This document shows, piece after piece, positions 18,073 through 27,003 of a stretch of 64,000 bases of DNA (the first letter of the stretch is position 1; each line of letters opens with the position of its first letter). The translations under genes and the position numbers were made by a program. The notes below the pieces were generated by a model that searched no databases, was not told where the DNA came from, and was given only the letters and a program-made list of their open reading frames with translations. Source of the DNA: CALKWS01 sp035302405 (GTDB taxonomy: Bacteria; Actinomycetota; Actinomycetes; Actinomycetales; Beutenbergiaceae); assembly GCA_035302405.1 (NCBI GenBank), contig DATGSR010000111.1, forward strand, positions 1 to 64,000. Direction: 5' to 3'.

Positions 18073-19191
18073 TCAGGCAACGGAGATCTGATCGAGAATC
18101 TCATTGACCTGCTCGCGGATCTCATCGGAGATCGGGGCCGATCCTGCCACGTCCGGGCGGGAGGCGCGTTCCTGCCCCTCCTCGCTGGCCACGTACTCGA
18201 AGAACGCGGCAACGTTCGCGGCGTCCTGCTCGTCGTCGTACACCGAGCACAGGCTGGAGTACGCGATCTGGACGATCGGGTAGGTGCCTGCTTCCTCGGT
18301 GTCCCGGGCCAGGTCCACCGTGAGGCGCCACTCGTTAGCGGTTTCCGCCGGCGGTGAGGCCGAGACGATCGCCGCGGCTGCCTCCGGGGAGAAGGGCACG
18401 TAGTCATCGCCGACGCCCACGGCCGCGGTGCCGAGGTCACCGACACGAGAGGCGTCGGCGTAGCCGATGGCGCCTTCGGCGCCGTTCACCACGTCGATCA
18501 GACCCTGGGTCTGAGCACCGGACTGGGTACCGTCGATCGGCCAGGTGCCATCGGCCTCATGCGGCCAGGTGTCGCTGGCCTTCTCCAGGTAGTCGGTGAA
18601 GTTCTCGGTGGTACCGGAGTCATCGGAGCGGTTGACCGGGATGATCTCCAGGTCCGGCAGTTCCACATCCGGGTTCGCCTCGGCGATCTCCGGGTCGTTC
18701 CAGTTGGTGATGTCCCCGTTGAAGATCGCGCCGATGGTGTCCGCATCGAGGTTGATGTGCTCGGCGTCCACGCTCGGCAAGTTATAGACCACCGCGATCG
18801 GGGCGATATACAGCGGCAGTTCGACGACCTCACCGCCGAAGCAGCGCTCCGCGCCGGCGTCGATCTCCTCCTGGCTGAACATGGCATCGGAACCCGCGAA
18901 GAGCACCGCACCGTTGAGGAACTGCTCGCGCCCGGTGCCCGATCCGACGGCGTCATAGTTGACGTTCACACCGGTGGTCTCGGTGAAGCCCGCCTGCCAG
19001 GCGACCATCGCGTTCTCTTGCGAACTTGCGCCCGCGCCAGCGATGTTGCCGGACAGTTCTATCTCTCCGGTGCCGTTATCCGCGCCGTTTCCGTTGTCCG
19101 AGCCGTTGTCGCCGCCACAGGCCGCTAGTACCAGAGCCATGGCGCCGATGGCGGCTATTCCCGCCATCCGGCGGCTAATTCCAGCCTTCAC
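18073..19191 (-). CDS. pstS: Phosphate-binding lipoprotein PstS
   Basis: A 372-residue substrate-binding protein. The GTG at 19191 gives a lipoprotein signal peptide, VKAGISRRMAGIAAIGAMAL then VLAAC, with the lipobox Cys followed by a Gly/Asn/Asp-rich linker. Phosphate-binding signatures include GAGASSQENAMVAW, SGTGREQFLNG, SDDSGTTENFTDYL and GTQSGAQTQGLIDVV. A longer frame to 19332 would remove the signal peptide from the N-terminus and overlap the PHO box. It is the first gene of pstSCAB and captures phosphate outside the membrane. Confidence 0.95.
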   Translation of the reverse strand: MKAGISRRMAGIAAIGAMALVLAACGGDNGSDNGNGADNGTGEIELSGNIAGAGASSQENAMVAWQAGFTETTGVNVNYDAVGSGTGREQFLNGAVLFAGSDAMFSQEEIDAGAERCFGGEVVELPLYIAPIAVVYNLPSVDAEHINLDADTIGAIFNGDITNWNDPEIAEANPDVELPDLEIIPVNRSDDSGTTENFTDYLEKASDTWPHEADGTWPIDGTQSGAQTQGLIDVVNGAEGAIGYADASRVGDLGTAAVGVGDDYVPFSPEAAAAIVSASPPAETANEWRLTVDLARDTEEAGTYPIVQIAYSSLCSVYDDEQDAANVAAFFEYVASEEGQERASRPDVAGSAPISDEIREQVNEILDQISVA

Positions 19192-19276
19192 ACTTATCCC
19201 GTTCTGATCGATTTCCGCACGGTTCTCCGCGCAGCCAAGGACGACGTTAGGTGCGCTGAATGACCGAAGAAGTGAG

Positions 19277-19298
19277 CGGGGATGAACATCAGGTGAAC
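19277..19298 (-). promoter_or_regulatory. PHO box (PhoP-binding direct repeat) upstream of pstS
   Basis: On the minus strand two adjacent 11-base units read GTTCACCTGAT and GTTCATCCCCG (19298 to 19277). This matches the actinobacterial PHO box built of 11-base GTTCACC-type direct repeats. It lies 86 bases upstream of the pstS start, which fits PhoP activation under phosphate limitation. No phoR-phoP genes are in the window. Confidence 0.85.
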
Positions 19299-19427
19299 TC
19301 CGGTGCTTTTGGCATGTGATGCTCCACACCACAGATCACGGCCGGGTAACGTCACCTGCTTCGGAGTGCGCTAGCGGACGAGACGGATGCAGCCACTCAG
19401 CCAGCCGGGGGCTCGACGGAGTCGGGG

Positions 19428-20468
19428 TCACACACCCGCCGGCTCGGCGCCGCCGGCCGCACCTGAACGAGGCAGCGGCAAGTCCGCAGGTTTTCCCTTG
19501 GGCGCCGGGGGGCGGTGCATCTCCATCGAGACCACCCGTGCACGCCGCCGGAACGGCCGCGCGAGATGGAGCACCAGCAGCTCTCCGGTTCGCAGGTATG
19601 GATCATCCTCCGGAAGTACCTTGAGCACCCGGTGCGGGCTCTTTCGTTCCACGGCGTCCAGGATCACCGGGAGCACCGGGCGGTGGCTACACAGCACCGT
19701 AGGCACATCCCGCTGCTCCAGGATCTCCCCCACCAGTGCCCGCGCCGCGGCCGGGTCGGACTTGGCAGCGTGCTCGGTCACCTGTGGTGCTAAGACCATG
19801 TCGATGCCCGAGGCCTGTGCGTAGGGGGCAAGGGTGTCGTGGCAACGTGCCCACGGGCTGGTGATGATCTCTTCGGCGCCGTAGGCGGCCAGCAGGGGCA
19901 CCAGTGCGCGAGCCTGGGCGTGCCCGGGTTTGGTCAGGGGGCGGGTCGCCTCGCCGTCGGGCCACGCCGAGCGTTTCTTCGCCCGCCCGTGGCGAGCGAT
20001 CAGCACGCTCCAGGTGTCCAAGAAGCCGTCGTCGTGCAGGTCGATGAGGGCGCCCAGCGGGTCTCGGTCATGCTTATAGGTGAGTTTCTTCAGCGCTTTC
20101 CTCGCGTCCACCCACCGCACCTCGTCCACTTCGCCCGGGTTGGGGCTGGTGGGCCTGCGGGCGGCCACGGCGCCGCGGCTCTCATCGATCGGTCGGGCCG
20201 CCCAGTACCGGCAGACCTTGGTCTTGGATGAGTTCACCCGATACTTCACGGTCGGCAGCGGTAACCCGAGTTCCACCTGAATACCGGTCTCCTCGGCGAC
20301 TTCGCGGACCGCGCATGCGGGCATGGACTCGCCGGGGTCGACCTTCCCCTTCGGCCAGGACCAGTCGTCGTACCGGGGGCGGTGGATGAGCAAGACCTGC
20401 AAGCTCCGCTTATGCGTTCGCCACACCAGGGCTCCGGCGGCGTATACGCGGTCGCGCTTCTTCTTGCC
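19428..20468 (-). CDS. mutT1: MutT1-type Nudix hydrolase with histidine phosphatase domain
   Basis: A 346-residue two-domain protein. The Nudix domain carries the box GKVDPGESMPACAVREVAEE then TGIQVE, and the C-terminal histidine phosphatase domain begins SVLIARHGRA. Mycobacterial MutT1 with this fusion hydrolyses 8-oxo-dGTP and diadenosine polyphosphates. The GTG at 20468 (VGKKKRDRVYAAGALVWR) starts 8 bases after the ppk stop; a frame extending further lies inside ppk. The ppk-mutT1 order is common in actinobacteria. Confidence 0.9.
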   Translation of the reverse strand, partial: GKKKRDRVYAAGALVWRTHKRSLQVLLIHRPRYDDWSWPKGKVDPGESMPACAVREVAEETGIQVELGLPLPTVKYRVNSSKTKVCRYWAARPIDESRGAVAARRPTSPNPGEVDEVRWVDARKALKKLTYKHDRDPLGALIDLHDDGFLDTWSVLIARHGRAKKRSAWPDGEATRPLTKPGHAQARALVPLLAAYGAEEIITSPWARCHDTLAPYAQASGIDMVLAPQVTEHAAKSDPAAARALVGEILEQRDVPTVLCSHRPVLPVILDAVERKSPHRVLKVLPEDDPYLRTGELLVLHLARPFRRRARVVSMEMHRPPAPKGKPADLPLPRSGAAGGAEPAGV

Positions 20469-20475
20469 CACGGCG

Positions 20476-22752
20476 TCAGTGGTCCGCGGCGACGTGCCGG
20501 CGGCGGATCGAGACCAGATGGTGTTGCAGGTCCAATAGTCGTTTCCCGTCCTCATCGAGGTGGACCCGGCGCCAACGCGGCTCCCCGTCCGGGTCCGATT
20601 CCAACCACCAGGACGATGTGCCCTCGTCCACGGCAAGGTCCAACAGGGAGATCAGCGTGCTGATCTGCCCGTCGTCGACCACTCGCACCAGGACCTCTAC
20701 TCGACGGTCCAGATTGCGGTGCATCAGGTCGGCGCTGCCGATGTACACCTCCGGGTCGCCGTCGTTGGCGAATGCGTAGACGCGGGAGTGCTCCAGGAAC
20801 CTGCCCATGATGGACCGCACCCGGATTCCCTCACTCATCCCCGGCACCCCGGCCTTGAGTCCGCTGATGCCGCGGACCACCAGGTCCACCTGCACGCCGG
20901 CCTGCGAGGCCCGGTACAGCGCGTCGATGGACTGTTCGTCGACGATGGCGTTCGTCTTGAACTTGATCCACGCCTCCTTACCGGCGCGTTTGTTCGCGAT
21001 CTCCCGCTCGATGCGCTCGATCAGGCCTGTGCGGATCGAGCGGGGGGCCACCAGGAGGCGATGGAATCTGGACTTGGGGGCGTAGCCGGAGAGTTGGTTG
21101 AACAGCCGGGTCAAGTCCTGGCCCACGTCGCTGGAGCAGGTGAGCAGCCCCAGGTCTTCGTATTGCCGGGCGGTCTTCGGGTTGTAGTTGCCGGTACCCA
21201 CGTGGCAGTACCGGCGCAGTTCGCCGGCTTCCTGACGTACCACGAGGATCAGTTTGCAGTGCGTCTTCAGGCCGACCTGCCCGTACACCACGTGCACACC
21301 GGCTTGTTCGAGTTTGCGCGCCCAGGAGATGTTGGCCTGTTCATCGAACCGCGCCTTGATCTCCACGATCGCCAGCACCTGTTTACCCGCCTCGGCGGCG
21401 TCGATGAGGGAATCCACGATCGGGGAGTCCCCGGATGTTCGGTACAGGGTCTGCTTGATCGCCAGCACATCCGGATCAGCGGCCGCCTGGGCGAGGAATT
21501 GCTGCACCGAGGTGGAGAACGAGTCGTAGGGATGGTGCAGCAAAATATCGCGTTGGCGAATCGCGGCGAAGAAGTCGGTGGGATTGGCAGACTCCACCTC
21601 GGCCAGCCCACGGGCGGTGGTGGCCACGTGCTTGGGGAACTTCAACTCCGGTCGGTCCAGGTCCGCCACCAGGTTCAACCCGGTCAGGTCCAGCGGCGCC
21701 GGCAGGTCGTAGACGTCGGCTTCGGCGATCCCCAGTTCCCGGATGAGCATGTCCCGCAACCGCGGGGTGGTCCCGGCGGCCAGTTCCAGTCGCACCGGCG
21801 GGCCGAACCTGCGGCGCAGCAGTTCCTTCTCCAGCGCCTTGAGGAGGTTCTCCGCGTCGTCCTCCTCCACCTCCAGGTCTTCGTTGCGGGTGACCCGGAA
21901 GGCATGGTGCTCGACCACCTCCATGCCGGGGAACAGGTAATACAGGAAGGAGGCGATCACGTCCTCGATCGGCACCAGGGAGGTGCCCCCGTTCTCATCG
22001 GGCGCGTCCTGCGGGCGGTGCGGGCGGCCGCGGGCGTCGACGGCGATGAACCGCGGCAACAGCGGCGGCACCTTGACCCGGGCGAAGTGCTCCTTACCCG
22101 TGGCAGGGTTGCGCACGATCACCGCCAGGTTCAACGACAACCCGGAGATATAGGGGAAGGGGTGCGCCGGGTCCACGGCCAGGGGAGTAAGCACCGGGAA
22201 GATCATCTTCCGGAAGTACTTGTGCAGCCGTTCTTGCTCCGCTTCGTGCAGGTCATCGAACCGCACCGACGTGATCCCTTCCTCGGCCAGCGCCGGGGAG
22301 ATGACGTCAGCAAAGAGTGCGGCGTGCCGGGCGGTGAGTTCGCGGGCGCGCATCGAGATGCGTTCCAGCACCTGCCGGGGCAGCAACCCCGAGGCGGCGG
22401 TGACCGCCATACCGGTGGCTATGCGTCGTTTCAGGCCGGCCACCCGCACCATGAAGAACTCATCGAGGTTGGAGGCGAAGATCGCCAGGAACCGCACCCG
22501 CTCCAGTAGCGGCATGCCTGGGTCCTCGGCCATATCCAGGACGCGCTCGTTGAACTGCAGCCAACTCAGTTCCCGGTCGGCGAACCGGTCCGGGGGCAGG
22601 TGAAACTGCGTGGCCTCGGCCCGTGGCTCCTCACTTGCCGCGCGCCCGTCGGAGCCCGGATGGCCGTTCGGGTGGCGATCCGCGCTCGATGCGGCGCCGC
22701 GCTCTGCTACGGCTGCGCCGCTCGCGCGTTCTCTTCGCGCCGACTCACTCAT
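20476..22752 (-). CDS. ppk: Polyphosphate kinase 1
   Basis: A 758-residue PPK1. After a variable 50-residue polar N-terminus the core begins FADRELSWLQFNERVL, with FLAIFASNLDEFFMVRV. The catalytic His segment VYGQVGLKTHCKLILVVR and the second His-containing region (SADLMHRNLDRRVEVLVRV) are present. PPK1 makes polyphosphate from ATP reversibly. Its ATG overlaps the mshD stop by 4 bases, giving an mshD-ppk-mutT1 operon next to the pst genes. Confidence 0.97.
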   Translation of the reverse strand: MSESARRERASGAAVAERGAASSADRHPNGHPGSDGRAASEEPRAEATQFHLPPDRFADRELSWLQFNERVLDMAEDPGMPLLERVRFLAIFASNLDEFFMVRVAGLKRRIATGMAVTAASGLLPRQVLERISMRARELTARHAALFADVISPALAEEGITSVRFDDLHEAEQERLHKYFRKMIFPVLTPLAVDPAHPFPYISGLSLNLAVIVRNPATGKEHFARVKVPPLLPRFIAVDARGRPHRPQDAPDENGGTSLVPIEDVIASFLYYLFPGMEVVEHHAFRVTRNEDLEVEEDDAENLLKALEKELLRRRFGPPVRLELAAGTTPRLRDMLIRELGIAEADVYDLPAPLDLTGLNLVADLDRPELKFPKHVATTARGLAEVESANPTDFFAAIRQRDILLHHPYDSFSTSVQQFLAQAAADPDVLAIKQTLYRTSGDSPIVDSLIDAAEAGKQVLAIVEIKARFDEQANISWARKLEQAGVHVVYGQVGLKTHCKLILVVRQEAGELRRYCHVGTGNYNPKTARQYEDLGLLTCSSDVGQDLTRLFNQLSGYAPKSRFHRLLVAPRSIRTGLIERIEREIANKRAGKEAWIKFKTNAIVDEQSIDALYRASQAGVQVDLVVRGISGLKAGVPGMSEGIRVRSIMGRFLEHSRVYAFANDGDPEVYIGSADLMHRNLDRRVEVLVRVVDDGQISTLISLLDLAVDEGTSSWWLESDPDGEPRWRRVHLDEDGKRLLDLQHHLVSIRRRHVAADH

Positions 22753-23747
22753 GCCCCTATGGTGGCACCTTCCTCACGATCAGGGGAGGTCGGGGCGGTG
22801 TACTGCACGTGAACGACGTCGCGCTCGAAGCCTGCGCGGCGATAAGTCGCGATCGCCGCGGTGTTATCCGCCTCGACGTACAACTCCAACCGGGCCAGAT
22901 CCCGCTTCGCGAAGTCCCGCATCGCCACCGCGGTGAGCAGTCCGCCGATGCCGCGGCCCTGTGCTGAGGGGTCCACCCCGAGCACGTAGATCTCGCCGGT
23001 TCCTGCCGCAGCGCCGGTGGCGGCTCCCGCCGCAGCACCGTCGTCGGCTCCCACCGGGCCCTCGCGGTCGGCCCCGGCCGCGCCGGTGATCTTCACCCAC
23101 ATGTAGCCCAGGAGCGCGCCGGTGGCGGCGTCCTCGGCGAGCCAGAACGTCTCCGGGTCGAACCAGTCCTGTTCCTGGCGGGCCCGCAGGTCAGCGATTT
23201 CCAACCGGCCTTGCTCAGGATGTTCGGCGAAGGCGCGGGCGTTGACGGTGAGCCAGGCCTCCTCATCGGCGCCGACCTCGAAGGTCCGCACCCGCAGATC
23301 TCCTGGTACCGCCACTTCCGGAACGTCCTCCCGGGTGGGGGGACGGCGGGCCATTACCCACATTTCCCGGACGATCTCCAAGCCCTGCGCTGCGGCGATC
23401 GCTTGCGCGCCGGGCAGGTTCCCGTGCGCCCACAACCGCACCCGCGGGTGGTCCGCCAGCACCGCGCGCACCAAGGAGGTGCCCAGGCCCCGACGGCGGT
23501 GACCCGGGTGGACGGCGACTTCGGCTGAGCCGTCGCTGGCCTGGGCGAATCCGGCTAACCCGCCGCCGCCGGCGCTAATCAGGAACCGTGGCCGGCCCGG
23601 CCTGCCGAGGGTGAGCAGGGTGTTCTCATCGAAGGCGGCCAACCCATCGTGATCCTGGACCACCTGAGCAAGTTCCTTCACCGCCTCGACCTGGCCGGCG
23701 GTCAATTCGGTGGTGCGCCGTGGTTCGGCGGTGTGCGTCGGCGCCAT
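22749..23747 (-). CDS. mshD: Mycothiol synthase
   Basis: A 332-residue protein of two GNAT acetyltransferase domains. The first has the acetyl-CoA loop VHPGHRRRGLGTSLVRAV and the second VDPSAQGRGIGGLLTAVAM, both Q/R-x-x-G-x-G/A signatures. MshD acetylates Cys-GlcN-Ins in the last step of mycothiol synthesis, a hallmark of actinobacteria. Residues about 250-277 form an Ala/Gly-rich insertion. The ATG at 23747 overlaps the stop of the upstream gene by one base (TGATG). The ending overlaps ppk. Confidence 0.93.
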   Translation of the reverse strand: MAPTHTAEPRRTTELTAGQVEAVKELAQVVQDHDGLAAFDENTLLTLGRPGRPRFLISAGGGGLAGFAQASDGSAEVAVHPGHRRRGLGTSLVRAVLADHPRVRLWAHGNLPGAQAIAAAQGLEIVREMWVMARRPPTREDVPEVAVPGDLRVRTFEVGADEEAWLTVNARAFAEHPEQGRLEIADLRARQEQDWFDPETFWLAEDAATGALLGYMWVKITGAAGADREGPVGADDGAAAGAATGAAAGTGEIYVLGVDPSAQGRGIGGLLTAVAMRDFAKRDLARLELYVEADNTAAIATYRRAGFERDVVHVQYTAPTSPDREEGATIGA

Positions 23748-24379
23748 CAGTGCAGCCGATCCGCTCGGTACAGGGAGGCGGCATGCTCGAGTTCCTTGGC
23801 GGTGTCCAGCAGCGAGCCTGCCCGGCGGGTGAGGAGTTGGGCGAAGTCCGCGTCCTCTTCCTCCTTCCAGTCGGCGTCCATCGCCGACCCGGTGGCAAGC
23901 ACGCGGAGGAACGAACCGGCTCGCTCCAGGGCAACCGCGAGGTCCCCGCGGTAGACCCCGGAGAGCACCGCATCGAGCATCTGGCGGATCTCCTGCGGTC
24001 CGATCGGGTCGGCAACTCCGGCTACGACACCGGCCACCTCGGCGCGGTGGGCCCCGAGTCGGTAACGTTCGGCGATCGTGTCCGGGTCTCGCCTGGCCCA
24101 CTCCCGCAGCACATACAGTCGCCAGAGCGCACCGGGCAAGGTGTCCGGTGGACTGTGGGACCAGATCTCGGCCACCGCCTCCAAACCCTCAGTGTCCACG
24201 AACTCGATCAGGCGCTGTTGGAGTTGCTCGTCCTCAGCGCTTTGCCGTCCACGGGAGACCATCGCCTGCGCGGTGGTGTGAGCGATCTCGGCACGCTCGG
24301 CCGGATCCTCCTCACCCACGATCATCTCGGCCTGCTCCGGACTGAGCATCGCCGGGCGGCGGAACCGGGGCTGGTTCAC
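23747..24379 (-). CDS. Conserved actinobacterial protein of unknown function
   Basis: A 210-residue soluble, largely helical acidic protein (RPAMLSPEQAEMIVGEEDPA, then LPGALWRLYVLREWARRDPD and GDLAVALERAGSFLRVLATG). No catalytic motif was seen. The GTG at 24379 follows GGGAGG at good spacing; the longer frame to 24400 starts in the ribosome binding site. The stop overlaps the mshD start. I recall similar proteins misannotated as RNA polymerase beta subunits; there is no support for that here. Confidence 0.8.
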   Translation of the reverse strand: MNQPRFRRPAMLSPEQAEMIVGEEDPAERAEIAHTTAQAMVSRGRQSAEDEQLQQRLIEFVDTEGLEAVAEIWSHSPPDTLPGALWRLYVLREWARRDPDTIAERYRLGAHRAEVAGVVAGVADPIGPQEIRQMLDAVLSGVYRGDLAVALERAGSFLRVLATGSAMDADWKEEEDADFAQLLTRRAGSLLDTAKELEHAASLYRADRLH

Positions 24380-24650
24380 GGCTGTCCTCCCTGAGGTCAC
24401 GGCGGTTGGTTGCGCGTTTCACGATACGCTGCGGCGCGCCAGGAACGCAGCCGGGGCCCGGCCACCGGGCCAGTGGCGCGGGTTCACGTCGGCTCGAGCT
24501 TCCCACGCAGTTGGGGGTAGCCATAGCCGACGTTAGCCGCGGCCACAGCGACGCGAGGCTGCGGGAGTGGCCGGCGAGGAGGATTCGTGGTTCGCGGCCA
24601 CTGCCGAGGGCGATATCCTGGAGTGTCGGAGGCGGCTTCGCTGCCTCCGC

Positions 24651-24725
24651 GGGCCTCTAGCTCAACGGTAGAGCAACGGACTTTTAATCCGTGGGTTCCG
24701 GGTTCGAATCCCGGGGGGCCTACCA
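24651..24725 (+). tRNA. tRNA-Lys (anticodon TTT), CCA encoded
   Basis: The cloverleaf folds completely: acceptor GGGCCTC/GGGGCCT (first pair G-U, one U-G), D arm GCTC-AACGGTA-GAGC, anticodon arm ACGGA-CTTTTAA-TCCGT with anticodon TTT, variable GGGTT, T arm CCGGG-TTCGAAT-CCCGG, discriminator A and encoded CCA at 24723-24725. A 7-bp hairpin CGGAGGC/GCCTCCG (24627-24633, 24643-24649) lies just 5' of the gene, and TATCCT at 24613-24618 may be its -10. The accessory region begins immediately downstream, so this tRNA may mark an island boundary. Confidence 0.96.
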
Positions 24726-24741
24726 AATCCCTTTCTAGGGA

Positions 24742-25436
24742 GTAGCCGGGGGGAGTCTCACCCCCCGGCCCTCGCAGAACCGTGCGTGAATCTCTCGATT
24801 CACACGGCTCCCATCATCCGGTCTCAGGGGCGGACGCCGAACTGCCAATGGGCGAACAAGGCCGGATAGAGGTGAGCGCTCTCACCGAACCGGTCCCAGG
24901 CCCGTGCTCGGCGCCGCCGTAGTCGTTTGAATTTTCACCACTACTACGAGACGGTCTGCCCCCGTGCCCCGCAACGGTACTCGGCCCCTTGCGGTGTGCG
25001 CCGCTTGGGGATCTCCCTGTCGTCCCCAGCCAATCCGGCCGGGGACAGTATCGGGGCGAGAGGTTCTCACGTTCCGTACAAGAGCCCAGACCAGGCTCGC
25101 GCCGCCTACATGCCGGACGCCATCCGGGCAGTGGGCAGGCTCCCCCCAGACTCGTCCCGGGACCCAGGTCTCGTCCCGGTTTTGACGCCAATGGAATTTC
25201 TTACGACACATCATCAGCGGTTCGCTCTCGCTCGCCTTCCTGACCCACACCTGACGCGATCACAGCCGCGCCTTTTCTGCAGCGCTCACCACGAACGGCA
25301 CTTAACCGACGCAGCCTGCGGTGGTTTGGAGCCTCCCCCTGCAGGGCGACCCCGGAGGACCTACCTCCATCTCTTGCACAGCACCACAATCAGAAAGCCC
25401 TACGACATCGGACTCCTTCCTGTGTTCGTGACACAC
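24742..25436 (-). mobile_element. Group II intron, maturase-deleted
   Basis: On the minus strand, domain V is a 34-nt hairpin at 24810-24777, with GAGCCGTGTGAATC and GATTCACGCACGGTTC around a GAGA loop. It is followed by a domain VI GC-rich hairpin (CCGGGGGG/CCCCCCGG) and a 3' end GGCTAC near 24742. The 5' end GTGTGTCACGAACACAGG near 25436 matches the GUGYG start rule. The roughly 480 bases between (GGCGTCAAAACCGGGACGAG and GTAGGCGGCGCGAGCCTGG regions) look like ribozyme domains I-III. Domain IV is reduced to the last codons of a maturase gene. The total is about 695 bases. It lies 16 bases from the tRNA-Lys CCA end. Boundaries are my estimate. Confidence 0.85.
24824..24940 (-). pseudogene. 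3' remnant of the group II intron maturase
   Basis: About 38 codons read W-stop-KFKRLRRRRARAWDRF, then GESAHLYPALFAHWQFGVRP and a stop. The LFAHW ending and the Lys/Arg-rich lead are typical of the C-terminus of group II intron reverse transcriptase/maturases. No reverse transcriptase or X-domain sequence precedes it, so nearly the whole protein gene was deleted. The frame even carries an internal stop at 24935-24937. Confidence 0.75.
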
Positions 25437-25569
25437 GACCTGCACAAACGCCGTATCTGCCGTCGCAGCACGCACCGACCGATACCGACCGGCACGGGGA
25501 ATTAACCGCCAATTAAGTGCCAACGTCGCCAGTATGCCGCGTTTAGTTGCCGCCGACGGTGCCGCCGCC

Positions 25570-27003
25570 TCAACCGGTAACGAGTGCGAGCCAGACACCT
25601 GCTCCGATCCCAGCCGCCACGGAGCCTGCTGCGGTGCCCAAGGCAGCAATCATTGGAGCCGTTGCGAGTTTCGTTGGAGTCTGTCCACGCCGCGCGTGGG
25701 GGCGGGCCGCGCCTCGCGCCGCGGGGGCGAGCCACCGCAGGTAGTAGAAGAGGCTGGCCACGGAATTGGCTGCGGCGAGTACCATCAACCAGGCGAAACC
25801 CCCGTCCGCCGCGGCGGTGAAGGAAGCGAGTTTGCCGACGAAGACAGCGGTCGGTGGGGTACCGACGAGGCCCAGCAGCAGGACGACCAGGCTGGCCACG
25901 AGCCAGGGGCGGGCGCGTGCTCCCTCTGCCCAGGCTTTCAGCGTTTGCGCCTGTGGCAGGGCAGCAGCGGCGGCAAAAGCACCGACATTCGTCACAGCGT
26001 ACCCGGCTAGGTAGGTCGCTAGGGCGGGTACCGCTAGGTCCGAGCGTGCCGCCACCGCGACAATCATGAACATGTACCCCACCTGGCTGACCGAGGAGTA
26101 GCCGAGCAGGCGCAACACCTCCGACTGCTGGAAAGCGGCGAGGTTGCCGAGGGTCATACTCAGCGCCGACACGACGGCGACGACGAGTGCCACGTTGAGG
26201 CCCGTCCCGGCAAAGGGCTCGGCCAGAAGGCGGTATGCGGCAGCGACGGCCCCCAACTTCGGAACAGTGGTGATGAACGCAGCCATGGCCGGGGCGGCAC
26301 CGGCGCTGACGTCTGGCACCCAGAAATGCACTGGGACCGCGCCAGCTTTGAACGCCACGCCGGCGAGGACACAGAGTATGCCGACCGCGACGAGCGGGAG
26401 GGCCGCGTCAGGAAGGCGCTCGGCTAGCACGTCATAGCCGGAGCCGCCGGCGGCCAGGATCAGGGCGGCGACGCCGACGAGCATCAGGACGCCGACGAAC
26501 GCGCCCATGAGGTAGTACTTCAATGTTGCCTCGACGCCTCGTGCATCCTTTCGGTATCCTGCCAGGGTGTAGAGCGGCACGCTGGCTAGGAGGTAGGCGG
26601 GCACGAGCATGAGCAGGTCCTGAGCGGCGGCAAGGGCGATCGCCCCCGTTGCTGCGAGCAGCATGAGGACGTATGCCTCGGTCTCCCGGGGGTGTCCCGC
26701 CAGCGACGACGTAGCGAGGAGAGCGACGATGGCAGTGGCCACTGAGGCGGTAACTCGCACGGTGCCAGTCACCTCGTCGATCATCCAGGTGTCCCCGTAG
26801 ACCGCTTGGTTGGGACCGACGAGGGGCGAGATAGCGGCTGTCGCTGCAGCCAGTGCAGCAACGACTGACACGACCCGCGCCCGTCCCTGCTTCTTCTGCG
26901 GCGACCACAGCCCCACCAGTAGTGCCGTGACCGCACCGAGCACCAGCAGTATCTCGGGCAGCAGATCCAGCGGACTGCCGACCATTTCCTCCATGCCAGT
27001 CAC
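25570..27003 (-). CDS. nuoN: NuoN-like subunit of a complex-I-like module
   Basis: A 477-residue antiporter-like subunit with about 14 membrane helices. The central Lys-bearing helix region (AFKAGAVPVHFWVPDVSAGA, APAMAAFITTVPKLGA) is conserved for proton translocation. The start overlaps the nuoM stop by 4 bases. The C-terminus (YYLRWLAPAARGAARPHARR) includes a basic linker before the final helix. It is the last gene of the leftward cluster, and a second truncated copy lies at the right edge of the window. Confidence 0.93.
   Translation of the reverse strand: MTGMEEMVGSPLDLLPEILLVLGAVTALLVGLWSPQKKQGRARVVSVVAALAAATAAISPLVGPNQAVYGDTWMIDEVTGTVRVTASVATAIVALLATSSLAGHPRETEAYVLMLLAATGAIALAAAQDLLMLVPAYLLASVPLYTLAGYRKDARGVEATLKYYLMGAFVGVLMLVGVAALILAAGGSGYDVLAERLPDAALPLVAVGILCVLAGVAFKAGAVPVHFWVPDVSAGAAPAMAAFITTVPKLGAVAAAYRLLAEPFAGTGLNVALVVAVVSALSMTLGNLAAFQQSEVLRLLGYSSVSQVGYMFMIVAVAARSDLAVPALATYLAGYAVTNVGAFAAAAALPQAQTLKAWAEGARARPWLVASLVVLLLGLVGTPPTAVFVGKLASFTAAADGGFAWLMVLAAANSVASLFYYLRWLAPAARGAARPHARRGQTPTKLATAPMIAALGTAAGSVAAGIGAGVWLALVTG

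Noticed and set aside
20560..22509. Long plus-strand open frame of 649 codons
   Set aside because: Antisense to ppk, with no start signal or family motif.
24927..25505. Plus-strand frame of 192 codons near nuoN
   Set aside because: It runs antisense through the group II intron ribozyme domains, which explain the sequence better.
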